Source of the DNA: Deltaproteobacteria bacterium
GTDB taxonomy: Bacteria; Myxococcota_A; UBA9160; SMWR01
Direction: 5' to 3'
DNA length: 64,000 nucleotides
Assembly: GCA_019310965.1 (NCBI GenBank)
Contig: JAFDDG010000012.1
Span: 24,076-88,075 of the forward strand
Made by a program: the position numbers and the translations under genes. The notes beneath the pieces were generated by a model, which searched no databases, had not been told where the DNA came from, and worked only from the letters and a program-made list of their open reading frames with translations. This document shows, piece by piece, positions 36,105-46,006 of the stretch. Positions within the stretch are counted from its first letter, which is position 1, and each line of letters begins with the position of its first letter.

Positions 36105-38885
36105 TCAACTGCAACCGCTGGTGTTTCCGCAGTTGGGGCATTTGTAACACGTACCGCTGCGGATCATGATCGAGCCGCAGTCGCTGCAGCTCGGCGCGTC
36201 CGCCTGGTTCACCATCGCGTAGCCACTCGCACTGCTGCTGCCGACCTCGCCCGAGCCACCGGCCACCACGGCCACTTCGGCCTCGGCCCCCGCCCCGGCG
36301 GTGACCGTGTCCTGCTCGTCCGCCACCGGCGGCTCGCCCGTCAGGAAGCGGGTGCCGAGGAAGCGGAACACATAGTCCATCACCGACTTCGCAATCGGAA
36401 TCTCCCGATTGTTCGTGAAGCCCGCCGGCTCGAAGCGCGTGTGACTGAACTTGTCGACCAGGGTCTTCAAGGGCACACCGTACTGGAGCGAGATGGACGT
36501 CATCGTGGCGATGGTGTCCATCAGACCCGAAACGGTGCTGCCCTCCTTGGCCATGCGCAGGAAGATCTCGCCCGGCTTCCCGTCGTCGTAGAGACCGACG
36601 GTGAGGTAGCCCTCGTGGCCCGCAATCGAGAACTTGTGGGTCAGGGCCGTGCGCTCGTCCGGCAGCTTCTTGCGCACCGGACGTTCGCCGGCTGACGCAG
36701 AATTGCTGCTCGCGCCGGTATTGAGCGGCTGGGTGCGCTTGCTGCCGTCGCGGTAGACGGCCAGGGCCTTGAGGCCGAGCTTCCAGCCCTCGAGGTAGGC
36801 ATCCGCCACATCCACCACCGTCGCATCCTCGGGCAAGTTCACCGTCTTGCTGATGGCGCCCGACAGAAAGGGCTGCACCGCACCCATCATGCGCACGTGG
36901 CCCATCCACTCGATGCTGCGGGTGCCATTCTGCGCTCGGAACGCGCAATCGAAGACGGCCACGTGCTCATCCGCGAGGTGCGGCGCGCCCTCGATCGTCT
37001 CGTTCTCGTCGATGAAGGCGACGATGGCGTCGACCTCATCCTGCGAGTAGTCGAGCCGGGCCAGCGCCGTCGGGACCGTGTTGTTCACGATCTTGAGCAG
37101 GCCCCCACCGACCAGCTTCTTGTACTTGACCAGCGCAATGTCGGGCTCCACGCCGGTCGTATCACAGTCCATCATGAACGCGATGGTGCCAGTCGGCGCC
37201 AGCACGGTGACCTGGCCGTTCTTGAAACCGTGCCGGCGGCCGGCCTCGAGCGCGCCCGCCCAGCTGCGGCGCGCCGCGTCGAGCAGCTCCACGCGCACGC
37301 CCTCAGCCGGGATCGCATCGGCCGCCGCCTTGTGCATTCCGATCACTTCGAGGAAGGGCTTGCGATTCGCCTTGTACTTGACGAACGGCCCCATGGCCTC
37401 CGCGACTTGCGCCGAGCGCAGGTACGCCTGGCCGCACATCAGCGCCGTGAGCGCTGCCGCCACGTTGCGGCCCTCATCGCTGTCGTAGGGCAGACCCAAA
37501 GTCATCAGCAGCGCACCGAGGTTGGCGTAGCCGAGACCCAACGGCCGGTACAGGTGGCTGTTCTTCTCGATGGCCGGCGTCGGGTAGGCCGCGTGGTCCA
37601 CCATGATCTCCTGACCGAGGATCGTGATGTCGACCGCCGCGGTGTATGCCGCCACATCGAAGCTGCCGTCTTCGTCGAGGAACTTGATCAGGTTCAGACT
37701 GGCCAGATTGCACGCCGTATCGTCGAGAAACATGTACTCGCTGCACGGATTGCTGGCATTGATGCGGCCGCTGTTCTTGACCGGATTCCAGCGGTTGATC
37801 GTGGTGTCGTACTGGATGCCCGGATCGCCGCAGATATGCGTCGCCTCGGCCATGGCCGTGAGGAGATCCCGCGCCTTCAGCCTCTCGCAGGGCTCGCCGC
37901 TGAGCACCTCCTTGGTGATCCAGTCGCTATCCGCCAGCACCGCATGCATGAAATTGTCGGTTACGCGCACGGAGTGGTTGGCGTTCTGGAAGTAGACCGA
38001 GTCGTAGGCACCGCCGGGCACGTTGAAACCGCCGTCGTAACCCTCGGCGATCAACGCCCAGGCCTTCTTCTCCTCGCGGGCCTTGCTGTTCACAAAATCC
38101 AGGATATCCGGATGATCGGCATCGAGGATCACCATCTTCGCAGCGCGGCGCGTCTTGCCACCGCTCTTGATCACGCCGGCGAAGGCGTCGAAGCCCCTCA
38201 TGAACGAAACCGGGCCCGACGCGATGCCGCCGCCGGCGAGCTTCTCCTTGGAAGAGCGAATCTTCGAGAAATTCGAGCCGGCACCCGAGCCGCCCTTGAA
38301 GAGCATGGCCTCGGTCTTGGCGAGATCCATGATCGAGGTCATGGTGTCGTCGACAGAGTTGATGAAGCAGGCGCTCGCCTGCTGAGGCGTACCCTGCACC
38401 CCGAGGTTGAACCAGACGGGGCTGTTGAAGGCCATGCGCTGCGTGACGAGGATGTACTTGAGCTCGTCGCGATAGGCATCGCGGTCTTCCGGTGCCTTGA
38501 AGTAGTGGGACTTCTCCCCCCACTCGACGATGCGGTCGACGACGCGGCCGATCAGCTGTTTGACACTGCGCTCGCGCTCCGGGGTGCCAACGTGACCGCG
38601 AAAGTACTTCGACACGACGACGTTCGTCGCGAGCTGCGACCACTCCTTCGGGATCTCGACGTCGATCTGCTCGAAGACGGTTTCACCGCGCTCGTCGCTG
38701 ATCTTGGCGTCGCGCAGCTCCCACTCGACCATGTCGAAGGGATCCACGCCGGCCTGGGTGAAATGGCGGGGAACGGTAACGCCCCGGGGTTGTTGCTTCG
38801 TTCTCTGACGGCTGCCCGAAGTGGACTTTCTGGTCTGAGCCCTGGTCTGAGTCCCGTTGGTTCCGGCAGTCGTCGTTCCGTTCAC
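36105..38885 (-). CDS. nrdJ: Adenosylcobalamin-dependent (class II) ribonucleoside-diphosphate reductase
   Basis: MAFNSPVWFNLG, NPCSEYMFLDDTACNLASLNL, VLAPTGTIAFMMDCDTTGVEPDIALVKYK, C-terminal zinc ribbon CSDCGSIMIRSGTCYKCPNCGNTSGCS. Confidence 0.96.
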   Translation of the reverse strand: MNGTTTAGTNGTQTRAQTRKSTSGSRQRTKQQPRGVTVPRHFTQAGVDPFDMVEWELRDAKISDERGETVFEQIDVEIPKEWSQLATNVVVSKYFRGHVGTPERERSVKQLIGRVVDRIVEWGEKSHYFKAPEDRDAYRDELKYILVTQRMAFNSPVWFNLGVQGTPQQASACFINSVDDTMTSIMDLAKTEAMLFKGGSGAGSNFSKIRSSKEKLAGGGIASGPVSFMRGFDAFAGVIKSGGKTRRAAKMVILDADHPDILDFVNSKAREEKKAWALIAEGYDGGFNVPGGAYDSVYFQNANHSVRVTDNFMHAVLADSDWITKEVLSGEPCERLKARDLLTAMAEATHICGDPGIQYDTTINRWNPVKNSGRINASNPCSEYMFLDDTACNLASLNLIKFLDEDGSFDVAAYTAAVDITILGQEIMVDHAAYPTPAIEKNSHLYRPLGLGYANLGALLMTLGLPYDSDEGRNVAAALTALMCGQAYLRSAQVAEAMGPFVKYKANRKPFLEVIGMHKAAADAIPAEGVRVELLDAARRSWAGALEAGRRHGFKNGQVTVLAPTGTIAFMMDCDTTGVEPDIALVKYKKLVGGGLLKIVNNTVPTALARLDYSQDEVDAIVAFIDENETIEGAPHLADEHVAVFDCAFRAQNGTRSIEWMGHVRMMGAVQPFLSGAISKTVNLPEDATVVDVADAYLEGWKLGLKALAVYRDGSKRTQPLNTGASSNSASAGERPVRKKLPDERTALTHKFSIAGHEGYLTVGLYDDGKPGEIFLRMAKEGSTVSGLMDTIATMTSISLQYGVPLKTLVDKFSHTRFEPAGFTNNREIPIAKSVMDYVFRFLGTRFLTGEPPVADEQDTVTAGAGAEAEVAVVAGGSGEVGSSSASGYAMVNQADAPSCSDCGSIMIRSGTCYKCPNCGNTSGCS

Positions 38886-39277
38886 CCTTTCCCCCTATTT
38901 GAAATGGCAGCCTCGCAGCTCCCGCTTCCGCTGTGTTCTGGCGCTCGCCCTTGCACGCGTGTGACTCAGCCACACCAACCTGTCAGCCCTCCCATTTCGC
39001 CCCGATTGGAGCCTCGACGGCATGCATCGGGGCCGAGCGCATAGGGTGGAACTCCTGAATCACCTGCGAAGACAAATCACCCGGCCTCGCGTTCGGCTCG
39101 CGCCGCCCCTCGAGGCCGGGTGTTGAATCCAGGGGATGAGAGAGGCCTCGGTACATCCAAGGCCCCCAAGCAAGGTTCAGGTCCTCCATCCCGTTCCAAG
39201 CCTGCTTCCCGCTGGCGACCGCCTGTTTCGAAAAACCCCCCAGGCCACCAGAGGGACATGCCTCATCCCCATGACGC

Positions 39278-39306
39278 TCTTTACTCCTGCGACGAAATCG
39301 TGTCAA
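39278..39306 (-). promoter_or_regulatory. Putative nrdJ promoter
   Basis: Minus strand TTGACA (39306-39301), 17-nt spacer, TAAAGA (39283-39278); only the -35 is a strong match. Confidence 0.3.
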
Positions 39307-39464
39307 CACGGAACCCACAAAATATAGCGCTTCACCGGCCCGCGGAGCACAAGTGGTTGAGGTTTCAGGTGTTTTGGGCGCCGGCTCGGTGGGGGCCGCA
39401 GCGTCAAACGGCGGTCTGATCGCAGCTGAAGTGCGCAAGCATTCGAAAAGTCTGAATTTTCGGT

Positions 39465-40157
39465 CTAGGAACCTGAGCTTTCGCCCGGCAGGCCCGTGAG
39501 CCGGATGCCGAGGCCCTCGGAAACCTTGTAGCGAATGTTCAGGCCGATCAGCAGCGCGGTCACGGATTCGACGATCCGCGCGTTCGAAAGCGGCCCGCCG
39601 TCGATGCCACGCAGCCCCGGGACCAGCTCGCACAGGGCCATCACCCGCTCACGCGACGCCTTGGCCCCGGACACGATCACGTCGCATTCGACAGGCTCCT
39701 CGAGGTGCTGCAGACGGTGCGCAGAGACGTTCTGGAACGCCGATACGACATCGACCCCCTTCGGCACCAGCGACTTCACCAGCTCCGCGCAGGAGCCCTG
39801 CCAGATGCCGAGCGTGCGCACGGCGCCGTCGCCGACGGCAGCTGCCAGCGGCACACCCATCGAGACCACGACCTGACCGTCGGCAAGCTTCTCCTTGATG
39901 CCCTTCACGGTGCTGGCGAAGTGCTCGAACGGCACCGACAGGATCACGATCGGCGCGCGCGGGGTGGCGTCCTCGTTGGCCAGGCCCTCGACGTCCGCAC
40001 CCGGCACCGCCTGGCGCACTTTCTCGGCGGCCTCCAGCGCCCGGTCGAGCTTGCGCGAGCCGATCACCACCGGCTGTCCGGCCTTGGCAAAGCGCAGCGC
40101 CAGGCCCAGGCCCTGATCTCCGGTTCCACCCAGAATCGCGATCGCATTCTCGTTCAT
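39465..40157 (-). CDS. npdG: NADPH-dependent F420 reductase family protein (NPDG-like)
   Basis: IAILGGTGDQGLGLALRFAKAGQPVVIGSRKLDRALEAAEKV, VILSVPFEHFASTV, VVSAFQNVSAHRLQ; likely start 40157. Confidence 0.8.
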   Translation of the reverse strand: MNENAIAILGGTGDQGLGLALRFAKAGQPVVIGSRKLDRALEAAEKVRQAVPGADVEGLANEDATPRAPIVILSVPFEHFASTVKGIKEKLADGQVVVSMGVPLAAAVGDGAVRTLGIWQGSCAELVKSLVPKGVDVVSAFQNVSAHRLQHLEEPVECDVIVSGAKASRERVMALCELVPGLRGIDGGPLSNARIVESVTALLIGLNIRYKVSEGLGIRLTGLPGESSGS

Positions 40158-40205
40158 CGTGCCTCTCTCTCCGACGGGGGCGCGAGAGTAGCTACTCTTC
40201 GTGAG

Positions 40206-40517
40206 ATGTCCGACGAGAATGCGGCGTTCACCCCGACACAGATCCGCCAGGCGGGCCCCGCGCAGCTGGCGATCACCTGGCAAGACGGTCACGAGAGCGT
40301 CTACGCCGTGCGCGACCTGCGACTGGCCTGTGGCTGCGCGATCTGCGTCGACGAGTGGACCGGCGAGGAGCACCTCGACCCCGCCTGCGTTCCGGAAGAC
40401 GTGCGGCCGCTGAAGATCGAGTCGGTGGGGCGCTATGCGCTCCAGATCCAGTGGAGCGACGGACACGACACGGGGATCTACCCTTTCCGGCGGCTGCGCG
40501 CGCTCGACGCGGGCTGA
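40206..40517 (+). CDS. DUF971 domain-containing protein (GBBH-like N-terminal fold)
   Basis: LAITWQDGHESVYAVRDLRLACGCAICVDEWTGE, YALQIQWSDGHDTGIYPFRRLR. Confidence 0.9.
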   Translation: MSDENAAFTPTQIRQAGPAQLAITWQDGHESVYAVRDLRLACGCAICVDEWTGEEHLDPACVPEDVRPLKIESVGRYALQIQWSDGHDTGIYPFRRLRALDAG

Positions 40518-40643
40518 GTCAGCCCGCTGCCTCGATCGCATCGAGGCAGGCGAGCTGCGCCGCCTGACCCGGCGCCAGCGGCGGCGACGCGGAGCTGCTG
40601 CAGGTCCACCTCACCCGGGCCGGCCACGCGGTATCGTTGGACG

Positions 40644-41456
40644 ATGGGCGAACAGGCAATCATTCCCTCAGCGACGCTGCTGCTCGTGCGCGACGCACCC
40701 GGCGGCCTCGAAGTCTTCATGGTGAAGCGCAACCACGCCATCGACTTCATGCCGGGCGCCATGGTGTTTCCCGGCGGCAAGGTCGACCCGGCCGACTCGG
40801 ATCCGGCGCTGACGGCCAGCTGGCACCGTGGAGAAGATCGATTTCCGGAGACGCTCACCGCACGCGTCGCGGCGATTCGCGAGTCGTTCGAGGAATGCGG
40901 CATCCTGCTGGCACGGGAGCGCGGCTCCGACGCATTGCTGGACGAGGCGCGCGCACGCAGCATCGATGCACGACATCGCGCGGCGCTGTGCCGCGGCGAG
41001 CGAGATCTCGCCGCGATCGTGGCCGAAGAAGACCTCGAGCTGGCCGGTGACCTGCCGACCCACTTCGCGCACTGGATCACACCGGAAATGATGCCCAAGC
41101 GCTTCGATACGCATTTCTTCCTGGTCGAGACACCCGCCGGCCAGAGCGCAGTGCACGACGGCGGAGAATCCGTCGACTCCGTGTGGATCACTCCGCAGCG
41201 GGCGATCGCGGAGGAAGCCGCTGCGCGCCTCAGCATCATCTTCCCGACACTGATGCAGCTCAGGAAGCTCGCCCGCCACGCACGCGTCGCCGACGCGCTG
41301 GCGGCCAGCCGCGCCGAGCCGGTGGTGACGGTGTTGCCGCACATCGAAGAGGGAGGAGAAGGGCCCGTCCTGCACATTCCGATCGACGCCGGCTACGGCG
41401 TCAGCGAAATGTCACTCGAAGCGTTCTCCAAGAAATTGCCGGTCAAGCCCGACTAA
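40644..41456 (+). CDS. NUDIX hydrolase
   Basis: MVFPGGKVDPADSD ... AAIRESFEECGILLARE Nudix box. Confidence 0.9.
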   Translation: MGEQAIIPSATLLLVRDAPGGLEVFMVKRNHAIDFMPGAMVFPGGKVDPADSDPALTASWHRGEDRFPETLTARVAAIRESFEECGILLARERGSDALLDEARARSIDARHRAALCRGERDLAAIVAEEDLELAGDLPTHFAHWITPEMMPKRFDTHFFLVETPAGQSAVHDGGESVDSVWITPQRAIAEEAAARLSIIFPTLMQLRKLARHARVADALAASRAEPVVTVLPHIEEGGEGPVLHIPIDAGYGVSEMSLEAFSKKLPVKPD

Positions 41457-42340
41457 CCAGCCCGCACCAACTCGCGCAGCGCGCGCATGCCAACGGTGCG
41501 AAGACCCGCTTCCGCGAGTGCCCGGCGACCCGATTCACCACCGTAGAACGTTCGCTCGAATTCCCGCATGTGGGCCGTATCGCTGATCGCATCGAGTTCC
41601 TCGCCACCGCGGGCTGGATGACAGATGAGGTAGCTCACGCCGGTTCCGAGCTTCGCCAGGCGAGCGCGGTTGTGCGCCTCACCCCCGCCCGGCTCGAAGT
41701 GGAGCGATCGATCGTCGAAGCCATCGAGGATCGGAATACCCACCGCCTCGAGCCGCTCGATGGCGCGTCGGTAGACCGGCACCGAAGCTTCGGCCCCGAG
41801 CGCCCGGAGCACCGCCTCATCGGGCCGCACCACGAAGAGCGGCAGGCGGAACTCGAGGGCCAGGCGCCCATAGATGTCGACGAAGGGTGGCAGCATGACG
41901 GCACCCATGTGCGCGTCGAGGTGCGTCACGTCGATGCCGGCGGCGAGCGCGCCCTCGATCTGCGCGCGCAGCTCGCGCTCCACTTCGTCCGGGCGCGCTC
42001 GCTCCACGAGCGTCGCCACCGTCTGCGGGAACGCACCATCGGGGTCGACCAGCGACGGCACGGCAGCGGCGCCCACCACCGGGCCCCAACGGTAGTGGGC
42101 ATACTCGCAGTTCAGCGTCAGGTGCACGCCGAGGTCGACCCCGGGGCGCTCGCGTGCGTATCCCGCGGCTTCGGCGAACCAGGGACACGGCACCATCACG
42201 CTGCCGCAAGTAGCCGGCCCCGCGTCGAGCGCCTCGAAGGCCCCGACGTTGGCCGCGTGACAGCAGCCGATATCGTCGGCGTGAACGATGGCGATGCGAT
42301 CGGCAGCGGAAAAGCCGAGCCGTTGCGCGAGCCTGGACAT
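41453..42340 (-). CDS. ChbG/HpnK (YdjC) family carbohydrate deacetylase
   Basis: IVHADDIGCCHAANVGAFEAL, VDLGVHLTLNCEY, DVTHLDAHMGAVM, YLICHPARGG. Confidence 0.9.
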   Translation of the reverse strand: MSRLAQRLGFSAADRIAIVHADDIGCCHAANVGAFEALDAGPATCGSVMVPCPWFAEAAGYARERPGVDLGVHLTLNCEYAHYRWGPVVGAAAVPSLVDPDGAFPQTVATLVERARPDEVERELRAQIEGALAAGIDVTHLDAHMGAVMLPPFVDIYGRLALEFRLPLFVVRPDEAVLRALGAEASVPVYRRAIERLEAVGIPILDGFDDRSLHFEPGGGEAHNRARLAKLGTGVSYLICHPARGGEELDAISDTAHMREFERTFYGGESGRRALAEAGLRTVGMRALRELVRAG

Positions 42341-42474
42341 GAAGGATCTCCCGGGCCGGACTCGCCCCCGGCCGGGTCGATTCTACCCTCGGCGCGCGTG
42401 CCGCGGAGCCTCACGAGTGACGCGAGCGCCTGCTTCGCCCCCCTGGACGGAGCGACCGAGGAGGAGCACAGGCC

Positions 42475-42867
42475 TCAGAAGTCGATCACCACCAGACGAC
42501 CGCCGCGGTGGGCCGGGTGCAGCTGGCAGTAGATCGGATAGCTGCCGGGCTCGAGGGCCGGCAGCTCGATCGGGTGCTCCTGACCGGGGATCAGCACCTC
42601 TTCGATCCCGGCGCCGGTGATGCTGAAGCCGTGCGGCGTCTCCGTCGTGTTGAACACCGAGAGCGCGGCCGGCTTGCCCGCCTCCACGACGATGGTCGAC
42701 GGGATGTAGACGTTCTTGCCCTGCACATTGGTGCTCACCACCTGGATGACAGCGGGCCCGGCGGCGACGCCCTCGTGGTGCTCCGCGAGCACAGGAAACG
42801 CCCCGGCCAACAGCGCGCAGGCGAACGCGGCGAGCCCAATCGAAACGGTGCGGTGACTGCGGGTCAT
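42475..42867 (-). CDS. Secreted cupredoxin-domain protein
   Basis: Signal peptide; TPHGFSI and YCQLHPAHRGG type-1-copper-like ligand motifs. Confidence 0.8.
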   Translation of the reverse strand: MTRSHRTVSIGLAAFACALLAGAFPVLAEHHEGVAAGPAVIQVVSTNVQGKNVYIPSTIVVEAGKPAALSVFNTTETPHGFSITGAGIEEVLIPGQEHPIELPALEPGSYPIYCQLHPAHRGGRLVVIDF

Positions 42868-42971
42868 GCAAACCTCCCTGATGTGTCGCATCACTCTGCG
42901 CGGACAAGGCGCCACGCTATTCTACGCGCTCCCCAGATCCCCGACAGCATCTCACATCCGAGGATTCCCCG

Positions 42972-44618
42972 ATGACCGCCCTCCCCACTCTCGACGACGC
43001 TCGCCCGCTGCTCGAAGCTGCCGAAGACCTCGTCGAGCGCTGCGTGGCCCGCGCCAGCGAAATCACCGGCGGCGCCAGCGGGATCGACGAACACCAGGTG
43101 CTGGCCGAGCGGGTCGCCTACGCCGCCACCCAGTGTCGCGCAGCCCGCGAGCTGGCGGATTTTGCTGGCGCCGCCGCGGGCGCAGGCCGAGGCAGCGGGT
43201 CTCTCGAGTTGCTGGCAGCCACCGGTATCGCCGAGCAGGTGAGAAGCCTGCGCGACCGCCTCGAGCCGGTACTCGACGACCTTTCGCTCGGCGACAGCGC
43301 CCTCGAGGAGACATTCCCAGCCCACGTGCGCGAGGGGCTGCGACGCGTGGCTCACGAGGCGGCTCTGCGCGAGGTCGGGCGCCGCGTCTGCGAGACACGC
43401 GGCCGCGAGCCGCTGCCCCTCGACGAGTTGCTCGAGCAGGTGCGCGACGCCGTGCGAGAGTTCGCCGAGAACGAAGTGGCGCCGAACGCGGAGCGCATCC
43501 ACCGCAATGACGAACTGGTGCCCGAGGAGTTCATCGCAAAGATGAGCGAGCTCAACTTCTTCGGCCTGTCCATCCCCGAGGCATTCGGCGGCTCCGAGAT
43601 GGGCAACCTGGCGATGATCCTCACCACCGAGGAGCTCTCCCGAGCCTCGCTGGCCGCCGCCGGCTCGTTGATCACACGCCCGGAGATCCTGGCGAAGGCG
43701 CTGCTCCAGGGCGGCACCGACGAGCAGAAACAGACATGGCTGCCACGCATCGCCGCCGGCGAGGTGATGGTCGGCATCTCGGTCACCGAGCCCGACATCG
43801 GCAGCGACGTGTCGGCCGTGAAGTGCCGCGCAGAACGGCAGCGCATCGGGGGCGAAGAAGTGTGGGTGATCAACGGACCCAAGGCCTGGTGCACCTTCGC
43901 GGGTCGCGCCGACGTGCTGGCGGTGCTGTGCCGCACAGATCCGGATCCATCCCTGGGAGCCAAGGGGCTCTCGCTCTTCATCGTGCCGAAGAACACCTTC
44001 GACGGGCACAGCTTCGAGATGCAGCAGCCCGGCGGTGGCCGCATGGTCGGCAAGGCCGACGCGACCCCGGGCTACCGCGGCATGCACTCCTTCACCCTCA
44101 ATTTCGAGAACTACGTGGTGCCGACCGCCAATCTCGTCGGCGAGGAGGGCGGCATCGGCCGCGGCTTCAGCTTGCAGATGGCCGGCTTCGCGGCGGGACG
44201 CCTGCAGACAGGAGGGCGCGCCTGCGGCCTCGCGCAGGCGGCGCTCGAGAAGACCGCGGAGTACGTGGTCGACCGCAACCAATTCGGCAAGCCGATCTCC
44301 GAGTACCAGCTGACCCAGTACACCCTGGGTCGCATGGCGGCGCTGCTCGCCGCATCGCGTGCCATCACCTACGCCGCCGCGAACGCCTTTGACGAGGACG
44401 AGCGCAAGGCCGCCCCCCTCGCCGCCCAGGCCAAGCTCCTGGCCTGCGACATGGCGGTCGAGACCACGCAGATGGGCCAGATGATGCACGGCGGCTGGGG
44501 CTACGCCGAGGAGTATCCGATCAGCCGCTACGTCGTAGACGCGCAGGTGCTTCCGATTTTCGAGGGCGTGAAACCGATTCTGGAGCTGAAGGTGGTGGCC
44601 CGAGCGCTGTTTAGCTGA
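42972..44618 (+). CDS. Acyl-CoA dehydrogenase with long N-terminal extension
   Basis: ISVTEPDIGSDVSAVKC, NGPKAWCTFAGRADVLAVLCRTDP, VDRNQFGKPISEYQLTQYTLGRMAALLAASR, MMHGGWGYAEEYPISRYVVDAQVLPIFEG. Confidence 0.95.
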   Translation: MTALPTLDDARPLLEAAEDLVERCVARASEITGGASGIDEHQVLAERVAYAATQCRAARELADFAGAAAGAGRGSGSLELLAATGIAEQVRSLRDRLEPVLDDLSLGDSALEETFPAHVREGLRRVAHEAALREVGRRVCETRGREPLPLDELLEQVRDAVREFAENEVAPNAERIHRNDELVPEEFIAKMSELNFFGLSIPEAFGGSEMGNLAMILTTEELSRASLAAAGSLITRPEILAKALLQGGTDEQKQTWLPRIAAGEVMVGISVTEPDIGSDVSAVKCRAERQRIGGEEVWVINGPKAWCTFAGRADVLAVLCRTDPDPSLGAKGLSLFIVPKNTFDGHSFEMQQPGGGRMVGKADATPGYRGMHSFTLNFENYVVPTANLVGEEGGIGRGFSLQMAGFAAGRLQTGGRACGLAQAALEKTAEYVVDRNQFGKPISEYQLTQYTLGRMAALLAASRAITYAAANAFDEDERKAAPLAAQAKLLACDMAVETTQMGQMMHGGWGYAEEYPISRYVVDAQVLPIFEGVKPILELKVVARALFS

Positions 44619-44892
44619 GCGGCGACGCGCCGTTACTGGATGCCTCGCGCTGCTTGTCCTCTCGGTGCTCCCGGAGGCCCTTTCGCGTGTACCAGAGCGC
44701 CAGGGCCAATACGACGAAGAAGCCGTAGCGGTTGAACTCCAGGTGCTCCTCCATCGGAACGATCCAGGCGTCCCAACCGAACCACACGGTGAACACCCAC
44801 AGCATCACCGGCAGGAAGAACGGGTTGTCGAAGGGGGTGCGCGGCGGCTCCTCTTCCTGCTCTTCGTCCGGGCGAGACTCTTCGTCGGCCAT
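44611..44892 (-). CDS. Hypothetical small membrane protein
   Basis: 93 aa, acidic N-terminus plus two hydrophobic segments. Confidence 0.6.
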   Translation of the reverse strand: MADEESRPDEEQEEEPPRTPFDNPFFLPVMLWVFTVWFGWDAWIVPMEEHLEFNRYGFFVVLALALWYTRKGLREHREDKQREASSNGASPLS

Positions 44893-44905
44893 GCAGCCAC
44901 GATAG

Positions 44906-46006
44906 CTATGCGCTCTCCCCCGAGCCAGCTCCGGCGTAGAATTCGGAGCTCCGATACCAGTCGACGGCTTCGCGCACGAAGACCTGCACGATGGCCGCCA
45001 GCGGCACCGCGACGATCAGCCCGAGGAAGCCGAGCAGATTGCCGCCGATGAGCAGCGCCACGATCACCGTCATCGGGTGCATGCCGACGCTGCCGCCCAC
45101 GATGCGCGGCGTCAGCACGAAACCCTCGAGATTCTGGACCACCACGTACCAGGCGCCGACGCCGATGAGCCGCACGCCCACGCCGTGTTCGAAGAGGCAC
45201 AGCAGCCCGGCCAGCACCAGGGCGGTGGCGCTGCCGATGTAGGGAATGAACGCGATGGCCCCGGAGACCAGACCGATCAACATCGCCATCGGCACGTCGA
45301 GCACCCAGAAGCCCAGGGCGTAGAGCACGGCGAGGATCGCGCAGACCGTGACCTGGCCACGCACGAAGCCCGAGAGCAGCGAGTCGACATTCATCCAGCG
45401 TGACTGCACGGAGTCGTGGAAACGCGGCGGGACCATCGAGAGCAAGCCCGACTTCACAGCCGGGAACTCGGCGAGCATGTAGAAGGTGATCACCGGGATC
45501 ACGAGCAGGCCGACCACCGAGCCGAGACCGCCGGCGATGCCGCCCAGCAACCCCGTTGCAAGGGCGCCGACACGGCTGACATCGAAGTGGCCAAGCGCCC
45601 CGCGAAAGGCCTCGGCCCACGTCGCCGGCACCTCGATCCCGAGTGACTCGACGCGCGGGATCGCCCATCCGAGGGCCGCGTTCCAGTAGGCGGGGAGCTT
45701 CTGGGCCAGCTCGCCGAGCTGGCTCATGATGGCCGGCAACACCACGAACGCGAAGAGTGCGAGCAGCAGCACGATACCCAGCATCGGAACGAGGATCCCG
45801 ACACTGCGCGGCACCCCCCAGCCCTTCAGGCGCACCACGATCGGGTCGAGGAAGTACGCCACGGCGAGCGCCACCGCGAGCGGCGTCAGTGCGCCCTTCA
45901 GCAGGTAGAGCAGCGCCAGCAGTGCGATCAGGACCGCGGCGACGGTGATCGCGATGCGCGTCGCCCGCGCGATGAACGCGCGGTCTTCGTGCGCGGCTTC
46001 GCTCAT
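44906..46006 (-). CDS. AI-2E family transporter (PerM/UPF0118)
   Basis: LLYLLKGALTPLAVALAVAYFLDPIV, IAFIPYIGSATALVLAGLL; likely start 46006. Confidence 0.92.
   Translation of the reverse strand: MSEAAHEDRAFIARATRIAITVAAVLIALLALLYLLKGALTPLAVALAVAYFLDPIVVRLKGWGVPRSVGILVPMLGIVLLLALFAFVVLPAIMSQLGELAQKLPAYWNAALGWAIPRVESLGIEVPATWAEAFRGALGHFDVSRVGALATGLLGGIAGGLGSVVGLLVIPVITFYMLAEFPAVKSGLLSMVPPRFHDSVQSRWMNVDSLLSGFVRGQVTVCAILAVLYALGFWVLDVPMAMLIGLVSGAIAFIPYIGSATALVLAGLLCLFEHGVGVRLIGVGAWYVVVQNLEGFVLTPRIVGGSVGMHPMTVIVALLIGGNLLGFLGLIVAVPLAAIVQVFVREAVDWYRSSEFYAGAGSGESA

Noticed and set aside
36897-39044. 715-aa plus-strand ORF opposite nrdJ
   Set aside because: Antisense shadow ORF of a high-GC gene; low-complexity His/Arg/Val composition, and the minus-strand NrdJ motifs are unequivocal.
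38886-39464. Cobalamin riboswitch upstream of nrdJ
   Set aside because: No GCCACTG B12 box or typical GGGAA..GGTG core found on the minus strand by eye; needs Infernal for certainty.
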